A stretch of 64,000 nucleotides of DNA from Rhynchosporium graminicola. Its lineage: Eukaryota; Ascomycota; Leotiomycetes; Helotiales; Ploettnerulaceae. The notes under the pieces were generated by a model that saw nothing but the letters and a program-made list of their open reading frames with translations, was not told the DNA's origin and did no database searches. Both the position numbers and the translations under genes were made by a program. The stretch spans positions 662,095 to 726,094 of the forward strand of contig FJUW01000014.1 of NCBI GenBank assembly GCA_900074885.1. The letters are read 5' to 3'. Position 1 is the first letter of the stretch, and each line of letters opens with the position of its first letter. Shown here in pieces: positions 46,040-57,771 of the stretch.

Positions 46040-47060
46040 ATCAGTATTCACATACTCTCGGCTCTGCGAAAGGACGCCTAGCCTTGCTCCAGACATATTT
46101 TCTGAATAAGACCTTAGACTCTTCTAGGAAACAACTGAGCACGACTCGAGGAAAGCGGACTTGGCTGTGTGTCAGATAGCTGCCTGCCTTCGACGATTCA
46201 GGATGCCATGATCCTGGTTAACGCACTTGGAGAAAATTACTCACATGTTGATGCTGCTTGTAATCTACAGGACGATATAATCAAAAGACGGACTGAGATT
46301 AAAACAATGGACACGGTTGCCTCCGAAGCATTAGGGATAATCTTAGCAACGAGCGGTTTGCATTCCGAAGTTGGACTGCCTGATTTTCGGTCAAATACCA
46401 GACTCCCGCAGCATATCCGCTATATTAAAATCTCTAGAAGCTATCTAAACCTAGAGTATATCCCTGACCACGATTACGATGAGCAAATTGCTGTGCTAAA
46501 CACACCATTGTTTCAATCTGCCACTTGGGGTATCAAAATGGGAATTCGGGGCTTGGGCCCTTCAAGAACGCATTCTTTCTCAGAGATGCACTATTTTTCG
46601 AAAGACTGCGCATATTTTCAATGCAACAAGGAACTCACAACATGTAGCGATAGAGCAGTCGATTCAATGTGCACTATCTCAGACGCTTGAGAAACTTCTC
46701 AATGACTTGCGCTACCATACTAATTGCAATACTGCTGAGACTCTACTTACCATCGTAAGTGTGTACATGCGGCTGGTTGGAGGATACACGTTGAGATAGT
46801 CGTCGTTCCAAGAGGACATATTCAGTGCATTTCAAGAGATTTTTTTCCACTTCTCGGTAGAATTTTACCAGGCAGTACAGGATTTGGTCTACCATCTGCT
46901 TTTATCGATATAGCTTTGTTGTGGACGCAGGCTAGTTGGAACGATGTAAAGCAATGGTAGATTTCCCAGATCTTGCTGAAAAGTTTTCCAATTCATCCCG
47001 TTCCTTAAGCCAACATGGTCTTGAGCTGGACACTTCAACCCGGTGAAGTATCACCTATTT
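46040..47060 (+). pseudogene. HET-domain (heterokaryon incompatibility) gene relic
   Basis: The + frame 46,148-46,690 encodes LEESGLGCVSDSCLPSTIQD and continues AMILVNALGENYSHVDAACN and LQDD. This is the HET pattern LPxTIxDAMxLVxxLGxRYLWVDxxCIxQDD. EVGLPDFRS and SFSEMHYFSKDCAYF (the WTFQExxLSRRxLYF place) follow. After the stop, other frames still give VGGYTLR.SSFQEDIFSAF (about 46,768-46,830) and FGLPSAFIDIALLWTQAS (about 46,883-46,930). No ATG opens the frame, key residues are lost (W and the RGWTFQE motif), and at least two frame changes occur. HET proteins govern allorecognition and cell death; this copy is not functional. Confidence 0.72.
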
Positions 47061-49130
47061 GTTGGAGATCAACTTGGTGCACTGCCAACTCTTACGATTG
47101 GATGCATTCAGGCAGGGCAACTTGACTGGAGATACAGCATCAGAAGCCACAAGGAAGAAAACTACAAAACTAGCAATGCAAGGACACCACGACAAGCTGG
47201 TATGAAACTCACTAGCCATTGAAAGCTGATGCTAGTAAAGGACTTAGGCAACTTTATTGGATTCAGACTTGAAGTGCTTCATTGTGGCCGGAACGATTCC
47301 CTTACAGAACTTCAACCTGGGCACTAATTTTGGGCTTCTAGCCATCAACAGCACATACATGCCAGTATTGGCAAGGAGTATATAGTCTCTGCGAAAAAGA
47401 TGGGAGGTATTGCGGCCTCAACTTCGGTCTTCTAACTTGCTGCTATTGAAGACATAGCTGTTTCCTACCTGATCGTCGCATTTACAAAGTACGGAGGACT
47501 GATGGCCTGTAGACAGGGCCGCATAAAGTTTATTGAGATACCAATGCTCGACACGGGTGTTTCTTGATCTGTTGGACCTGTGAGTGAAAGGTGAGGTTTG
47601 TGCACCTATTACTACATAGCGAATCTCTGGTGTAAGTGGACACGTCACTGTTGCGAGGATCGAAGATTCATTGTGCCACCTGGACACATGGCGAGCCCAG
47701 AAGGAAGTTGATTCGAGTTGGATGATGGTAGCTGATTCGATTGTCTTTCCATCCCTCGTTACCTTCTCCAGAATACGGGTTCTCGGACTGCAGCAGCGAT
47801 GTGCACAACCATGAGGACGCGGCATTCAAGGGCTTCTACTCCGCGATACCATCTAGATCAATCTCTGCCGTCAATGTTCTAGGTAAATTCTATGCATACG
47901 CATCTCCATGATTTTGATCGCCTCTTGGCACCAGAAAATACCTCAGAAATACTTGACTTCTCGTCGTCCGGCATCTCGTAAACAAACTAGGTCAGGAAGA
48001 CTTGGGGCACGAGATCCTGTGCCAAGTCAGCTTAGTTCAAATGACAATGCCTCTACTTTGTAGCGATGATACCTTGAGAAATTACAGGCAGTTATTGTAC
48101 AGTAGTTCAGTACAATTTTGGTTATCTATTCTTTGGACTGTTCTCATAGCAAAGCCATGAAATATTCGCTTGGCTTTAGCGAAGGGCCCCTTATGTTGCT
48201 CGGCTAAGTGACGCAATTTCGCAAATCGAAAATAAAGCTGTGGAATAGATAAATCAACGTTATACGGCTTAGGATGTCTATATAGTAGCTGAATTGCGCT
48301 CGTACCTTGCTTCATATTCGCAGACGCCTTATGGCTCATCGGAGCTCCACGGAGACGTCAAACCAGCATCTGAGCATTTAATTGATAAAATACTTAGAGA
48401 TCCATATTGGCACGCGAGCACATACAAACTTATGTTCGATCGTCAGTCTGCAATCATCTACACCCTTTCTAGACCCTATTTTTGGCATGGTCATCGTCAC
48501 ACAGTGGAACTGGTCTAATCAAAACTGGAAGAAGTAGCACTGTAGTATTGGACCCTAAGATAGCGGCTACGTGCTTTCATCCGTAGTCTCGGACAGCCCT
48601 AGCCTACAGTGATTCTTGATACATCTGCGGCACGGATTCTAGCTTAGGCCTCGCTTGCCGGTGTACTTCTGCCGCAGTCCAAGGACGAGTTTGGTCAAGC
48701 TCCGAGTAAGAATGAGAACGGAGTAGCTTCCAGAACATGGAGTATCGGAGTGGAGTCATTCTAGTGCCTCTCGGCGACAACTCAGAACTATACCTAACGA
48801 CACTCAATCGATTCCTCTTCAGGACGACACATATCACATGCCTGGGATCTAAGCAACTGGTACTGCACTTCTTCCTGGAAAACGGGAATTTTAGGGCTGA
48901 GAATCTCGGGGAGCCAGGGTTATTCTGGACGGTCTGGGGCACGGAAGCTTGGATACCGACAGCTAACTACCTACCTAGCCATATTCGTAGTACGTTAAGA
49001 AGTCACAGCGCACGGAAATATTCTAGAACCGAGAGACAACTCCCCACGGATATACAGCCAGCAAAGAAAACATGTATATCCTAGGTGCGGTTGTAGAATC
49101 GAATTTAGACGGTGAGTCACAACGAGGGAA
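47061..49130. other. Gene-poor stretch downstream of the HET relic
   Basis: About 2 kb without a supported gene. A minus frame at 47,418-47,825 (135 codons) and overlapping plus/minus frames at 48,604-49,084 are of moderate length but have no recognisable motifs, and both strands are open, as expected by chance. Part may be the decayed C-terminal half of the HET gene. The last few hundred bases serve as the bZIP promoter. Confidence 0.5.
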
Positions 49131-49134
49131 GGGT

Positions 49135-49176
49135 ATGGCCGTCAGATTGACCCGCATTATTTCTCAATTGCGCTAA
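49135..49176 (+). promoter_or_regulatory. Candidate uORF 1 of the bZIP gene (13 codons)
   Basis: ATG at 49,135 opens a 13-codon frame (MAVRLTRIISQLR) closed by TAA, upstream of the bZIP coding frame. Gcn4, Cpc1 and CpcA mRNAs carry upstream ORFs that let translation respond to amino acid starvation. The arrangement here, short then longer, resembles the fungal two-uORF form. It requires that the transcript start upstream of 49,135. Confidence 0.4.
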
Positions 49177-49183
49177 CTCACGT

Positions 49184-49318
49184 ATGTATGCCGACCCCAG
49201 TCAGTCCAAGCCCCAGGGGTTTGTGATAAAGCCAATGTCCTCCCACACTCCGGTTTGTTCTTCGTCTCCTCCCTCACCAACAGTCGACATCTCGACATCC
49301 TCTTTGCATCCATTGTAG
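49184..49318 (+). promoter_or_regulatory. Candidate uORF 2 (44 codons) or first exon of the bZIP gene
   Basis: The ATG at 49,184 opens MYADPSQSKPQGFVIKPMSS and ends at TAG 49,316-49,318. It is in the same frame as the bZIP and is separated from it by two stops (49,316 and 49,364). It may be the longer upstream ORF of a Cpc1-type leader. Alternatively it is exon 1, with an intron removing both stops, for instance GTTTGT at 49,219 to TTCTAG ending 49,377, which keeps the frame. The sequence does not decide between these. Confidence 0.4.
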
Positions 49319-49366
49319 AAGCAGCTTTCAATCTTCACTTTGAGAGATCCTCAACGGGTCGTGTAG

Positions 49367-50395
49367 GCCCGTTCTAGCCTTATTTCATCATGGTGGGAGC
49401 CACAGCAGACACAGTCGACCACACTCGAGAGGGGTACATCTTCTTCCAACCACAACAACACCTCATCGAATACAAACCACCTTGGAACAGCACAACGGCC
49501 TAATTCAGATTTTCTCAATCAAAATTATCATTCGTACCATCAACAAAACTACCTCTCAACCGACCTTTCATTTGATTCTTGTCAAGGCCAGCAATTTGCA
49601 TGGTCGGAGCTAGAATCGAGTGACCTCTACTCATCTTCATCATCGTTACTCTCATTACCTACCGACGTTTCTTTCAGCCAGGATTGCCCACTAGATTCGA
49701 GTCATTACCAGGAGTTGGGTCTCAGCTCATTTGTATCAGATTCAACGGATTTTCTGGGTTCTACCATTCCGATTCCGGATCCTGGTGATGAGACCTTGGA
49801 TCACCTGTCAGCTGGAGGCAACGCCATGGCACTTGCCCAATATCATCTCCCCAGCAGGAGAGATTTTGATTTGTCTCCTTACGTCACCTCGCAAAGCCCA
49901 CTTACGACTTCAACTAGCTCAGAACTACCAGATATGACACCTTTCAGCAATCCACAATTGCCTTCTATTTCTTCATCCATGGACGATCTCTCCCCAGGGA
50001 TGTATTCGCTACCAGGCGCCTATTCCGGACCCGACATGAACGTATCAAATCTATCGGACAATTCCTCAGAGAACTTTAACACCGATTTCTTTAATGGGCA
50101 TTCATCACGAGTTTCCAGCAATACCTCACCAACGACTCGATCCACGCCTGAATGTACGACAAAAAAAGGTCCTCAATCGCCTATCACTACAAGCGGATCA
50201 AAACCGACTTCGAAAGTTCAAAAGCGTACCCTTAACACTCTTGCTGCTCGTCGCTATCGTCAAAAGCGCGTTGATCAAGTATCTTCTTTGGAGACATCTC
50301 TTAAAGATACGCAGGATGAGCGCGATGCTCTAAAGCTCAAGGTTGCGAGACTCGAGGCTGAAGTTGATATTCTGCGGGGGTTGGTGAAGAAGTGA
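49367..50395 (+). CDS. bZIP transcription factor, Gcn4/Cpc1-like
   Basis: The frame is open from 49,367 to the TGA at 50,393-50,395. The C-terminal 60 residues form a bZIP. The basic region is KRTLNTLAARRYRQKRVDQV, with the N-x2-AA-x3-RQ arrangement, and the zipper runs through LETSLKDTQDERDALKLKVA and RLEAEVDILRGL. The long N-terminal part is Ser/Thr/Asn-rich, with acidic-hydrophobic patches such as WSELESSDLYSS and YQELGLSSF typical of activation domains. It would bind DNA as a dimer in the nucleus; by similarity it controls amino acid biosynthesis under starvation. The N-terminus is unresolved: no in-frame ATG exists before 49,826, although the upstream codons look genuine, so an upstream exon is likely. 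Confidence 0.8.
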   Translation, partial: ARSSLISSWWEPQQTQSTTLERGTSSSNHNNTSSNTNHLGTAQRPNSDFLNQNYHSYHQQNYLSTDLSFDSCQGQQFAWSELESSDLYSSSSSLLSLPTDVSFSQDCPLDSSHYQELGLSSFVSDSTDFLGSTIPIPDPGDETLDHLSAGGNAMALAQYHLPSRRDFDLSPYVTSQSPLTTSTSSELPDMTPFSNPQLPSISSSMDDLSPGMYSLPGAYSGPDMNVSNLSDNSSENFNTDFFNGHSSRVSSNTSPTTRSTPECTTKKGPQSPITTSGSKPTSKVQKRTLNTLAARRYRQKRVDQVSSLETSLKDTQDERDALKLKVARLEAEVDILRGLVKK

Positions 50396-53300
50396 TGTGT
50401 TGGATTTGGCTGGAGTTCTGGTACTAGTTATGCAGGCGTAGGAGTGTGTTAGCAAACGAAGCTTTAAATTTTCCGTATGACGGCAGTGGGGAGGCTGGAT
50501 GAGGCTTCAGGCGATGTCGGTTATGTAGATATATGGATCATGCAATTCTTTGTTCGAAGAAAAACGTTTCAGATCGGCAAAATTTGTTAATCATTGCGCT
50601 CGGGATGCGGACAGTGTGGAAGGGAGCACTCGAACTTACTACATGATTTCAGAGGTAGCTGTCTCTTTCTTGCTTTGAAGGGTAATCATTGAGATGAATA
50701 ATTGTGTGAGAGATCATTGATCTGTTCGATTTCTACTTCCAATGATCTACGTCAAACTTTTATCTTATAACAAACCTCAAAGCGTATTCCATCTCCATAG
50801 ACTTCTTCCGCACTCTTCTCCCAGGAACAATCTCATCCAGACTCATCATGAGTCGATCCCATCTTCCCCTCAATCCTCTTTTACTTACCTCAGCTCAAAG
50901 TACAACTCTCATCAATCCCCCTTCTTCCTCTCAATACCCAAGAATCCCGAAAATCCAAATCCGGAAATCATAAAACGCAGTCCTCGATGCCGATTTCTCA
51001 ACCCCTGTAATTTACCTTGATGTAAATGGAAGCTAATGCGGGCAGTGAGCACCTGCATGGGATGATCGACATGAGTGCTTATGAGTCATTCTCGCTCATC
51101 CGCGGATTGCCGAAGCGAGGGTAAGCGAGATATCAGCCCCTCCCCTGAATGGAAGGGCGTGTAGGTAAATCATGTGAGTTGGATTTGCTGACTTGTGGGT
51201 CTGCGTACAGGTTCGATGGCCAATTTTCGAGGAAATCAAGGTGTGATTAGTGTGTTTGTACCATGGGATGAGATGAATGTGTGGAGGTGTGTGGACTTGG
51301 CGACTACGCAGTAATTTGATGGATTTGTTAACTCCCTCCTCCTCCTCCTTTATAGCGTCGCTCCATGTGTTTATTTCGTAATTGAAGCTTTTGACTGATA
51401 CTTCCAAAGTAAAAGCGTCCTCTCAGAACTATCAATTACCTATCTGGCGAACCCGTTCGTTACTTAACTGAATATTTTGCTATGGAGTTTCATTTATACC
51501 ACGGCTGAATATTGAAGCTTCACATCGCGTTTCCCGGCCTAGCTCAAATGAAGTCAATGGAAGCCACGTTAGAGGGGTAGAATGAAACATCTATAAAAGT
51601 GTGGAGCTAAGAAGAATACAGAAGCTTTTTCATATATCAGGAATTTCGACTACCCGGGTAGCCTAAAACAACAATTGTGTCGTCGAGTTCTCTACGAACC
51701 CCACGCAGCTTTCTACTTGGATTGTGTATGCCATAGACACAAATTACAGTTTCCAAGATCGTAGAACTGCGCGTTTGACCAAGTCGCGATCATTAAGACT
51801 CATACTTGCTCATCGTCCTCATATTCTCGAATTTGGCAATCGTTGTGCCGAGACCTCATATGTTCTGCTTCGATATCTTTGCCCTTGCTACTTTCCATCA
51901 TGTGTTTAACTTTCTCATACCCGCTCTTCATTCTCTCTTGTGTGGACTCTAAGTCCTGATATCTCTGGAAGGATATCTTGAACAATCACACTATCTCGTT
52001 TGACTCATCACGCTACCTGCTTCTTCGCCAAGAACTGATTCTCCACTCTCGCAAGCTCGCTCTCCGCAACCTTTCAACCTTGAACAACGTGTAATTATTC
52101 ATTATTTGAGCCCACGGAAGGGAAAGGTATGATATAAAAGAGATACCACTAGAAGTTGTGAAGTCTTGGCTAATGACAATTCTTTCAAGCAGATTTATGC
52201 GCGCGAGTAGCGTGTATACACGCAGTAGGCCGTCTTCTTCCTTTCGTCTTTCAGGTTCTCCGATCATAGAAACTCTCGTCTCCTTCTCTAGATACACCAC
52301 AGTTTTCTGCAAACGACACATCGTATATGTTTACATGCGTTTGCTGTTCATCGTACAGCCATGTAACGGTTAGCTCTCTACGACCAACACGTTTAATGGC
52401 ACGCATATTGCAGCATTTCAGATCTGCACAGTCATTGCACACTGGGTATTCCAATCACGGCTTTGATTTTGGGCTGAATCTACATTCATCATACCTACTA
52501 CCATCAACCTAGACCAGCGAAAACTCATCACATTCTCGTCAGCGCTCAAGAACTCAAGAAATTCAAGGAAGTCGATTATCTCGTCTGGCAAGCAGCACAA
52601 GTCGGAGCAGCCGAGGTGCTGTATCAAACACTACGAGACCAGAGATATACCATTCAAGCTTCAGTCAAACACCACCTACAACCGAGTGTTCGCGACAAGT
52701 GTACATTTCGAAATCCAGTCTGTCCGTGGAAACAAGAAGTTGATGTCTCGTTGTCTGAAGCTACATAGGCTTGCGAAAGATGAGCATCTTGGTACTTGGG
52801 CATGGGACATTGAATACAGAGATTGGGGCGTCTAGCTGGATAAAACTTCAGGGTTGCGAGATTTGCAATGCCGCAATCCCAGGGGCTTAGGTTTTCTGAT
52901 CATCGCTACGTAAGTTTCCCACTCAACTCAAAAAGGTCGGCTTGATGTTCGATGTGGATTGTTTTTAAGAGACGAGCGAAGTTCTATTACACAGAGGGAG
53001 CTCACTAGCCACATCTTCGTCATATTTCATCGAGTGAAGCCATGTCACAGAAGTATGACTCTGAAGAAAATAGGTCATTTGTTATCGCAGGATCAACTTG
53101 GGCTTCACTGCAGACGAAATTGCCAAGCCTCGGATAGATCTCGCTTAACACCAATACTGGCCCCCGGTTCGGATGATCAGGAACCGGACTAGTATGTGAC
53201 TTTCAATCATAGGACTACGGGATTATTGAGTGTTCCTTTTTGAACCAGGCGTCGAGGTTATCCAAAATTCACAAGGACAAGGCCAATCCTGTTTGTTGTA

Positions 53301-54677
53301 CAGCTACACCCGAATCAGAGGGGTTTTTGGCCCCGGGATGCGTGAGTCAAAAAGACGGAGAAGAAAGCTTACATGCACGGCATCGGCAATCAGCCACACC
53401 ACACCCCAACTCTCCGGACTTTTGTTAGTGTTCGACCTCCTAGGCCTGGCCCATCGTCTGCGTATAAAGCTTCCTATCTGCTCTTCGTTAGATGTCCCTT
53501 CCTGTTGTACTAAAGAGTCATCGAGGCTGTAGGATTGATTGGTCAATCAGAGTGGAGTATCGTGTATGCATGCTTCTCCATCTGCGCAGTTGGTTTGGCG
53601 GTGCTTGAGATCAGGGCATGAGACGGTTGCGGGTAAGAGGATGGGGAGTCATCGTCACTAAACTCCTTCAGGCTCGCCGACCGCAGGCGGGGGCTCGGTG
53701 TATTCAATGCCTCGACTTTGATGAGGCACTATCTTGGATGCCCCTCGGCAACCAAGCTTCAATGCTGCTTTACAAAGACGGTCCAAAACACAAGAGCAAC
53801 ATGTGAAGCAAAGGGATAATATAGATGTAAGAAATGAGACTACGCAAACGACTTCCAAACATGCTATGCGAGTAAAGACTTCAGAATGCTTTTATATACT
53901 TCACGAAGTGCATTCTTCCACGGATCCATTCACATAGAGAAGAGTGGACGTGCAGGGAACCCCAGTGAAGGATGATATCAAAGTCACGAAACTGCGACAG
54001 AACTTCACTTGGTTATCATGGTAATGTCACGAAAATATCCTGGCAATTCGAGGTTCAGAAAATCGAAAGTCACATAAATGATTCAATGCTTATTTTGAAG
54101 GTACTGTAATATGGGCGTTGTCAGAGTCGGCCACGCTTCTACGGAGTTCCCCGAGTAGATAGATGGACTTAGAGCGGCGTGCAAAGGCGGGCTATCAGGG
54201 TAGTACAGCTGATGATGATTCTCTAGAGTTGAGGCATTGAAAATAGGCGGCCGGCAGGGCTGGGGAAAGGGTAGCAGCAACTAGTGCTGATTGGTTTCTT
54301 AATCCAAGGCTAAACCTAAAAGGCTCGCCGGAGAAGTCGCTGCCATTAAAGGGCTGTGTGCAGGTAGGTGAATTCGAACCTGGAAATCGTATTAGACTCA
54401 GCCATTTCCTCAAGGCACCGAAGCTGCTTCTCTATTTTTCAATAAATTTCCATAAGACTCGTCAATTGACTGGAATTGAAAACTCTAGACCTTACCGCCA
54501 GCTTGAGAGATTTGACACATCGTCTTTGTCACGAAACATTCTCGGCACTTTTCACAATCGCAGTCGCAATCGCAATCAGTCGTACCTCGAACTGACACGG
54601 CCCCTCCAACTCCAACTACCCCGCCAACATACATACATACCACTACAAGTACACAAAACATCATCAATTCATCTACA
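50396..54677. other. Gene-poor stretch of about 4.3 kb
   Basis: No supported gene. Frames up to about 100 codons occur on both strands without family motifs. One stretch, about 52,600-52,835 on the + strand, gives a fairly protein-like frame (CCIKHYETRDIPFKLQSNTT, then RVFATSVHFEIQSV) ending at a stop near 52,835. It might be a gene remnant, but it is unassigned. The last 200 bases, with CAATCGCAATCAG and ACATACATACATACC runs, are the leader of the next gene. Confidence 0.5.
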
Positions 54678-57600
54678 ATGGAGTCCACTAACCGTACCTC
54701 CTTCACCATCACCCAGCCTTTCCTAGGCGCTCCTCTCCATTTTACTCCCGCTCTGGGATCTAAAGAGCTTGAGGACATGGTCGACATGTATGGTATGTAC
54801 AGCTCCAGCAGCTGATACAATCCTCAAGAAGAGATGCTAAGTCGCGCGCAGTCATTGGCAATGGCCCAAAGAACGAGAAACTCTCAGTTGTCACTGTCGA
54901 ATTCTTCAATCTTGCTACAGTCGACCTAAACACTGGCGCGCTGACCCGAACTGTAAGTTACATGGCATTGCGTTTATTACAACTGTCATGGAACGACTTG
55001 GAACATTGCTTATGATGATCCTACAGTACGAAATCTTCCCCTTCATCGACTTCGAGCAGTCCCCTATGGCTTCGCAATCTCCCGGGTTCTCTCCTCCAAT
55101 CTTCACCCCATCTCCAGCTTCTTCTGTCACTTTCGCCGATTCCGGATATGGATCTTTCAGCATCCCAAGCATGACTCCTCCTACTCGTACCCTGGGCTCT
55201 GCTCGTGTTACCAAGAAGGTTGCGAAGAAGGATGCTAAGAAGGCAAAGGTCGAAGAGGCTCGTCTGCCAGGTTTCTCCATCATGACGAAGGATGGAGTTG
55301 ATGTCACCACCACGGCTGGCAGAGGCACCAAGACAAAGGAGCAGAGAGAACATGCTCATTTGATGAGAATCATGAAGGCATGCGATGCTTGCAAGAAGAA
55401 GAAGATCAGAGTAAGTGACGTCCGAACTCCAGTTAGCAAAATCGTTACCTGAAGTTGGCACTTGCTGAAGTCATCAAATATTCATATAACTTTGGTGTAT
55501 CACCTTAGAAATATCCCATAAAATCTTCGGGACTTTCATTGTCTAAGATGGGACATTTCGAAAAGGAGTACTTCACAGTCATGCAAATGTTTGATGACTT
55601 TGTTATTTGTCGGAGATAAATTTGCCCAGCCACGCATTCTGCAATATGAGAAATTGCGAGCTAATCAGAGATACAGTGCGATCCCTCTCACAGACGATCC
55701 AACGATGCGTCCCGATCTTCTACTACTACTCATTCTTCCACTGGCTCGGCTCACATAAGCCCGCAATCTGAAAGTAGTCCCGGATATACCGTCCCAGCCA
55801 TGAGTAGACATTCCACTCAGGTATCGCAAAGCCCGGCAGCATTTACGCCCACGAACCCCATGGAGGACTTTGTTTTATTCCCAGAGGATGCCTCCTGGAA
55901 TCCCGAAATGTCACAAGGCGATCTTGGAAATTTCAACTTTGATATCAACGAGCTTGACTTTAATGCTGAGTTCTCTGCTCCGTTGGAATTTCCGTTCTAC
56001 CAGCAACCATTCAACAACGGAGCTCTCACTTTCGACCAGCAATTTAGCCAGCCATACCATCAGGAACAGCAGCAGCAACAGCCATTCTATCAAATTGGCA
56101 GTCAAGAGAACTACGCAGACTTTTCTATTAGCGACTCGTATGATACGCCGGGAGGATCATTTGACATGAATCAAGACCTATCAGAATCTCACACTCGACC
56201 TCATCCGTCTCGCCAAAGTCAAGACTCGGACCAAAAAGAGAGCTCGCTACAGAGCTTGTCTGATCCTTCTAGGAAAACTCGAGACTCGGATCAAATAGAG
56301 AGCTCGCGACGAAATTTATCCGTATACTCAATGTCGCAACACGCAAACGAGACATTACTTTCGTCGACGTCCGATTGGAGTGTGCTCGAATCGAGCTTGC
56401 TTGGCGACCTTAGCCGTGCTCAATCGTCTACTGGCCCAGCCTCTCTGCAACGGGAGCGGGTTAGTAGTAGTAGGAGCCCATTGAGCAGTGACTGCAGTCG
56501 AAACACGAATGCGAGCGCCAAGTTCAATGTCGGTGTTGATTCTGGGACGGTGAGTAGCAGAATTAGTCGTGGTGGTATTGCTGCAAGTGCTGCTCTTGCT
56601 GCGAACAGTGCGACCGCACCCGGCTTGCAGCATAGCATCACAATGAATGTCGGCAACATGTCAGCAGGCCAAGCTCTCCTCTCTGATTCTGGTCCCATGA
56701 TCTCGGTCGATCCTTCTGACCCTCTCGTTGTCCCACTCCAGACCCAACGATCATCGACCGTTTCGAGATCCACTGTCATCCATGAGCTCAAAAAGAGTTG
56801 TCTACAAGTCTCGGAATCATTACAGACAATCAAGTCTACTCGATCAGAATACACCGGCCTGAACACGGACCTACAACGATTACGATCAGTCCTTCAGATC
56901 CTACAAACTCGGCAGGAGACGATCGTATCAGAAGGCGTCTTCCAAGAGGTGTCGGCATTCCACTCACACCTCAGCGACCTGTCCTCACGACTCGGCCCAT
57001 CTAGCGACACGAGAACTCTGATGTTGAATCCACTACTCATGACACTAGACCCCGAATATCAGCCAGAATTCTTCCGCCAATGCCAAATCTCAGCTCGACG
57101 ACTCGTACGATCACTCTGCGCCACGATCAACACCGTCCAGGCACACACAACTGGGACTCATCTCGGCGTCACACAGAGATCGACGATGGGTCGCAGCATC
57201 AGAGAGGTATCGCCTTTCTCGTCTCTTCCCGGGACGAGCATGCGGGCTTGCGGTTCGCAGTACAACCTGGCTGATGCCAGCTTGTTCTCTTACAGTAATG
57301 CTATCCTTAAGGTGTGTCAGACACAACTATCAATAGTGCTTGCGAGTGTTGTACTTGCTGTTCTTGCTCTTATTATTTTCGGAGTGGCGTTTGATTGTGT
57401 GAAGGTATGCGATGTATATACCTACTTCTCTTTGTGACTTTACTAATCGGAAACAGGGTGTCACTTTAATCATGCAAAGCGTGCAATACATAACCGCTCT
57501 GAAAGAGAGCTGTAGTTTGTGGATCAGCAACTCCATCGCCAGACTCGTATTCTGTGCCATCATGGCTACACAGCTCCCCATCCCTACCAAGTCAGAGACC

Positions 57601-57771
57601 TTCTCTAGAGGATTGACGCCTCTTTTCCTTCTCCCCAATTTCTTTTCGAGGATATCCACGAGGATGTCAAGTACTTCAGATGATCTCGTGAATTCTAGAG
57701 CTTGCTCTGGGAATAACGACGGAATTCTGGCTAGGTTGACGGACTTCTGTCCTGTTGTGACTGTGCTGTAG
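54678..57771 (+). CDS. Half-zinc-cluster regulatory protein with C-terminal hydrophobic segment, five exons
   Basis: Exons are 54,678-54,792, 54,852-54,952, 55,027-55,410, 55,677-57,404 and 57,457-57,771. All introns are GT-AG and phases agree, giving 880 residues. The last intron has a TACTAAT branch site. At residues 191-201, across the exon 3/4 junction, lies CDACKKKKIRC, the first half (C-x2-C-x6-C) of a Zn2Cys6 DNA-binding cluster; the second half with its three cysteines is missing. Basic AKKDAKKAK precedes it. The long exon 4 is Ser/Gln/Asn-rich (transactivation-like, with a poly-Gln-like EQQQQQPF), followed by a possible helical dimer region (LKKSCLQVSESLQTIKS, LQRLRSVLQILQTRQ). Residues about 753-772 (LSIVLASVVLAVLALIIFGV) form one strong hydrophobic segment. 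It is probably a nuclear, or membrane-tethered, regulator with unknown targets. Confidence 0.82.

Noticed and set aside
47418..47825. 135-codon minus frame downstream of the HET relic
   Set aside because: No domain, signal or repeat is recognisable, and the codon pattern is no better than in neighbouring chance frames; kept only as a note in the intergenic entry.
48604..49084. Overlapping 112-codon minus and 115-codon plus frames
   Set aside because: Both strands are open over the same bases and neither shows family motifs or splice-supported continuation.
50742..51407. 92-codon plus and 103-codon minus frames
   Set aside because: They are low-complexity Ser/Pro/His- or Lys-rich translations of a pyrimidine-rich 3' flank, without domain features.
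54366..54440. tRNA-like B-box GGTTCGAATTC (minus) with TGGCTGAGT nearby
   Set aside because: The A- and B-box-like motifs are only about 15 bases apart and no acceptor stem can be paired, so it is not a tRNA.
54988..55461. 154-codon plus and 146-codon minus frames
   Set aside because: The plus frame is exon 3 of the half-zinc-cluster gene read into its introns; the minus frame is its shadow.
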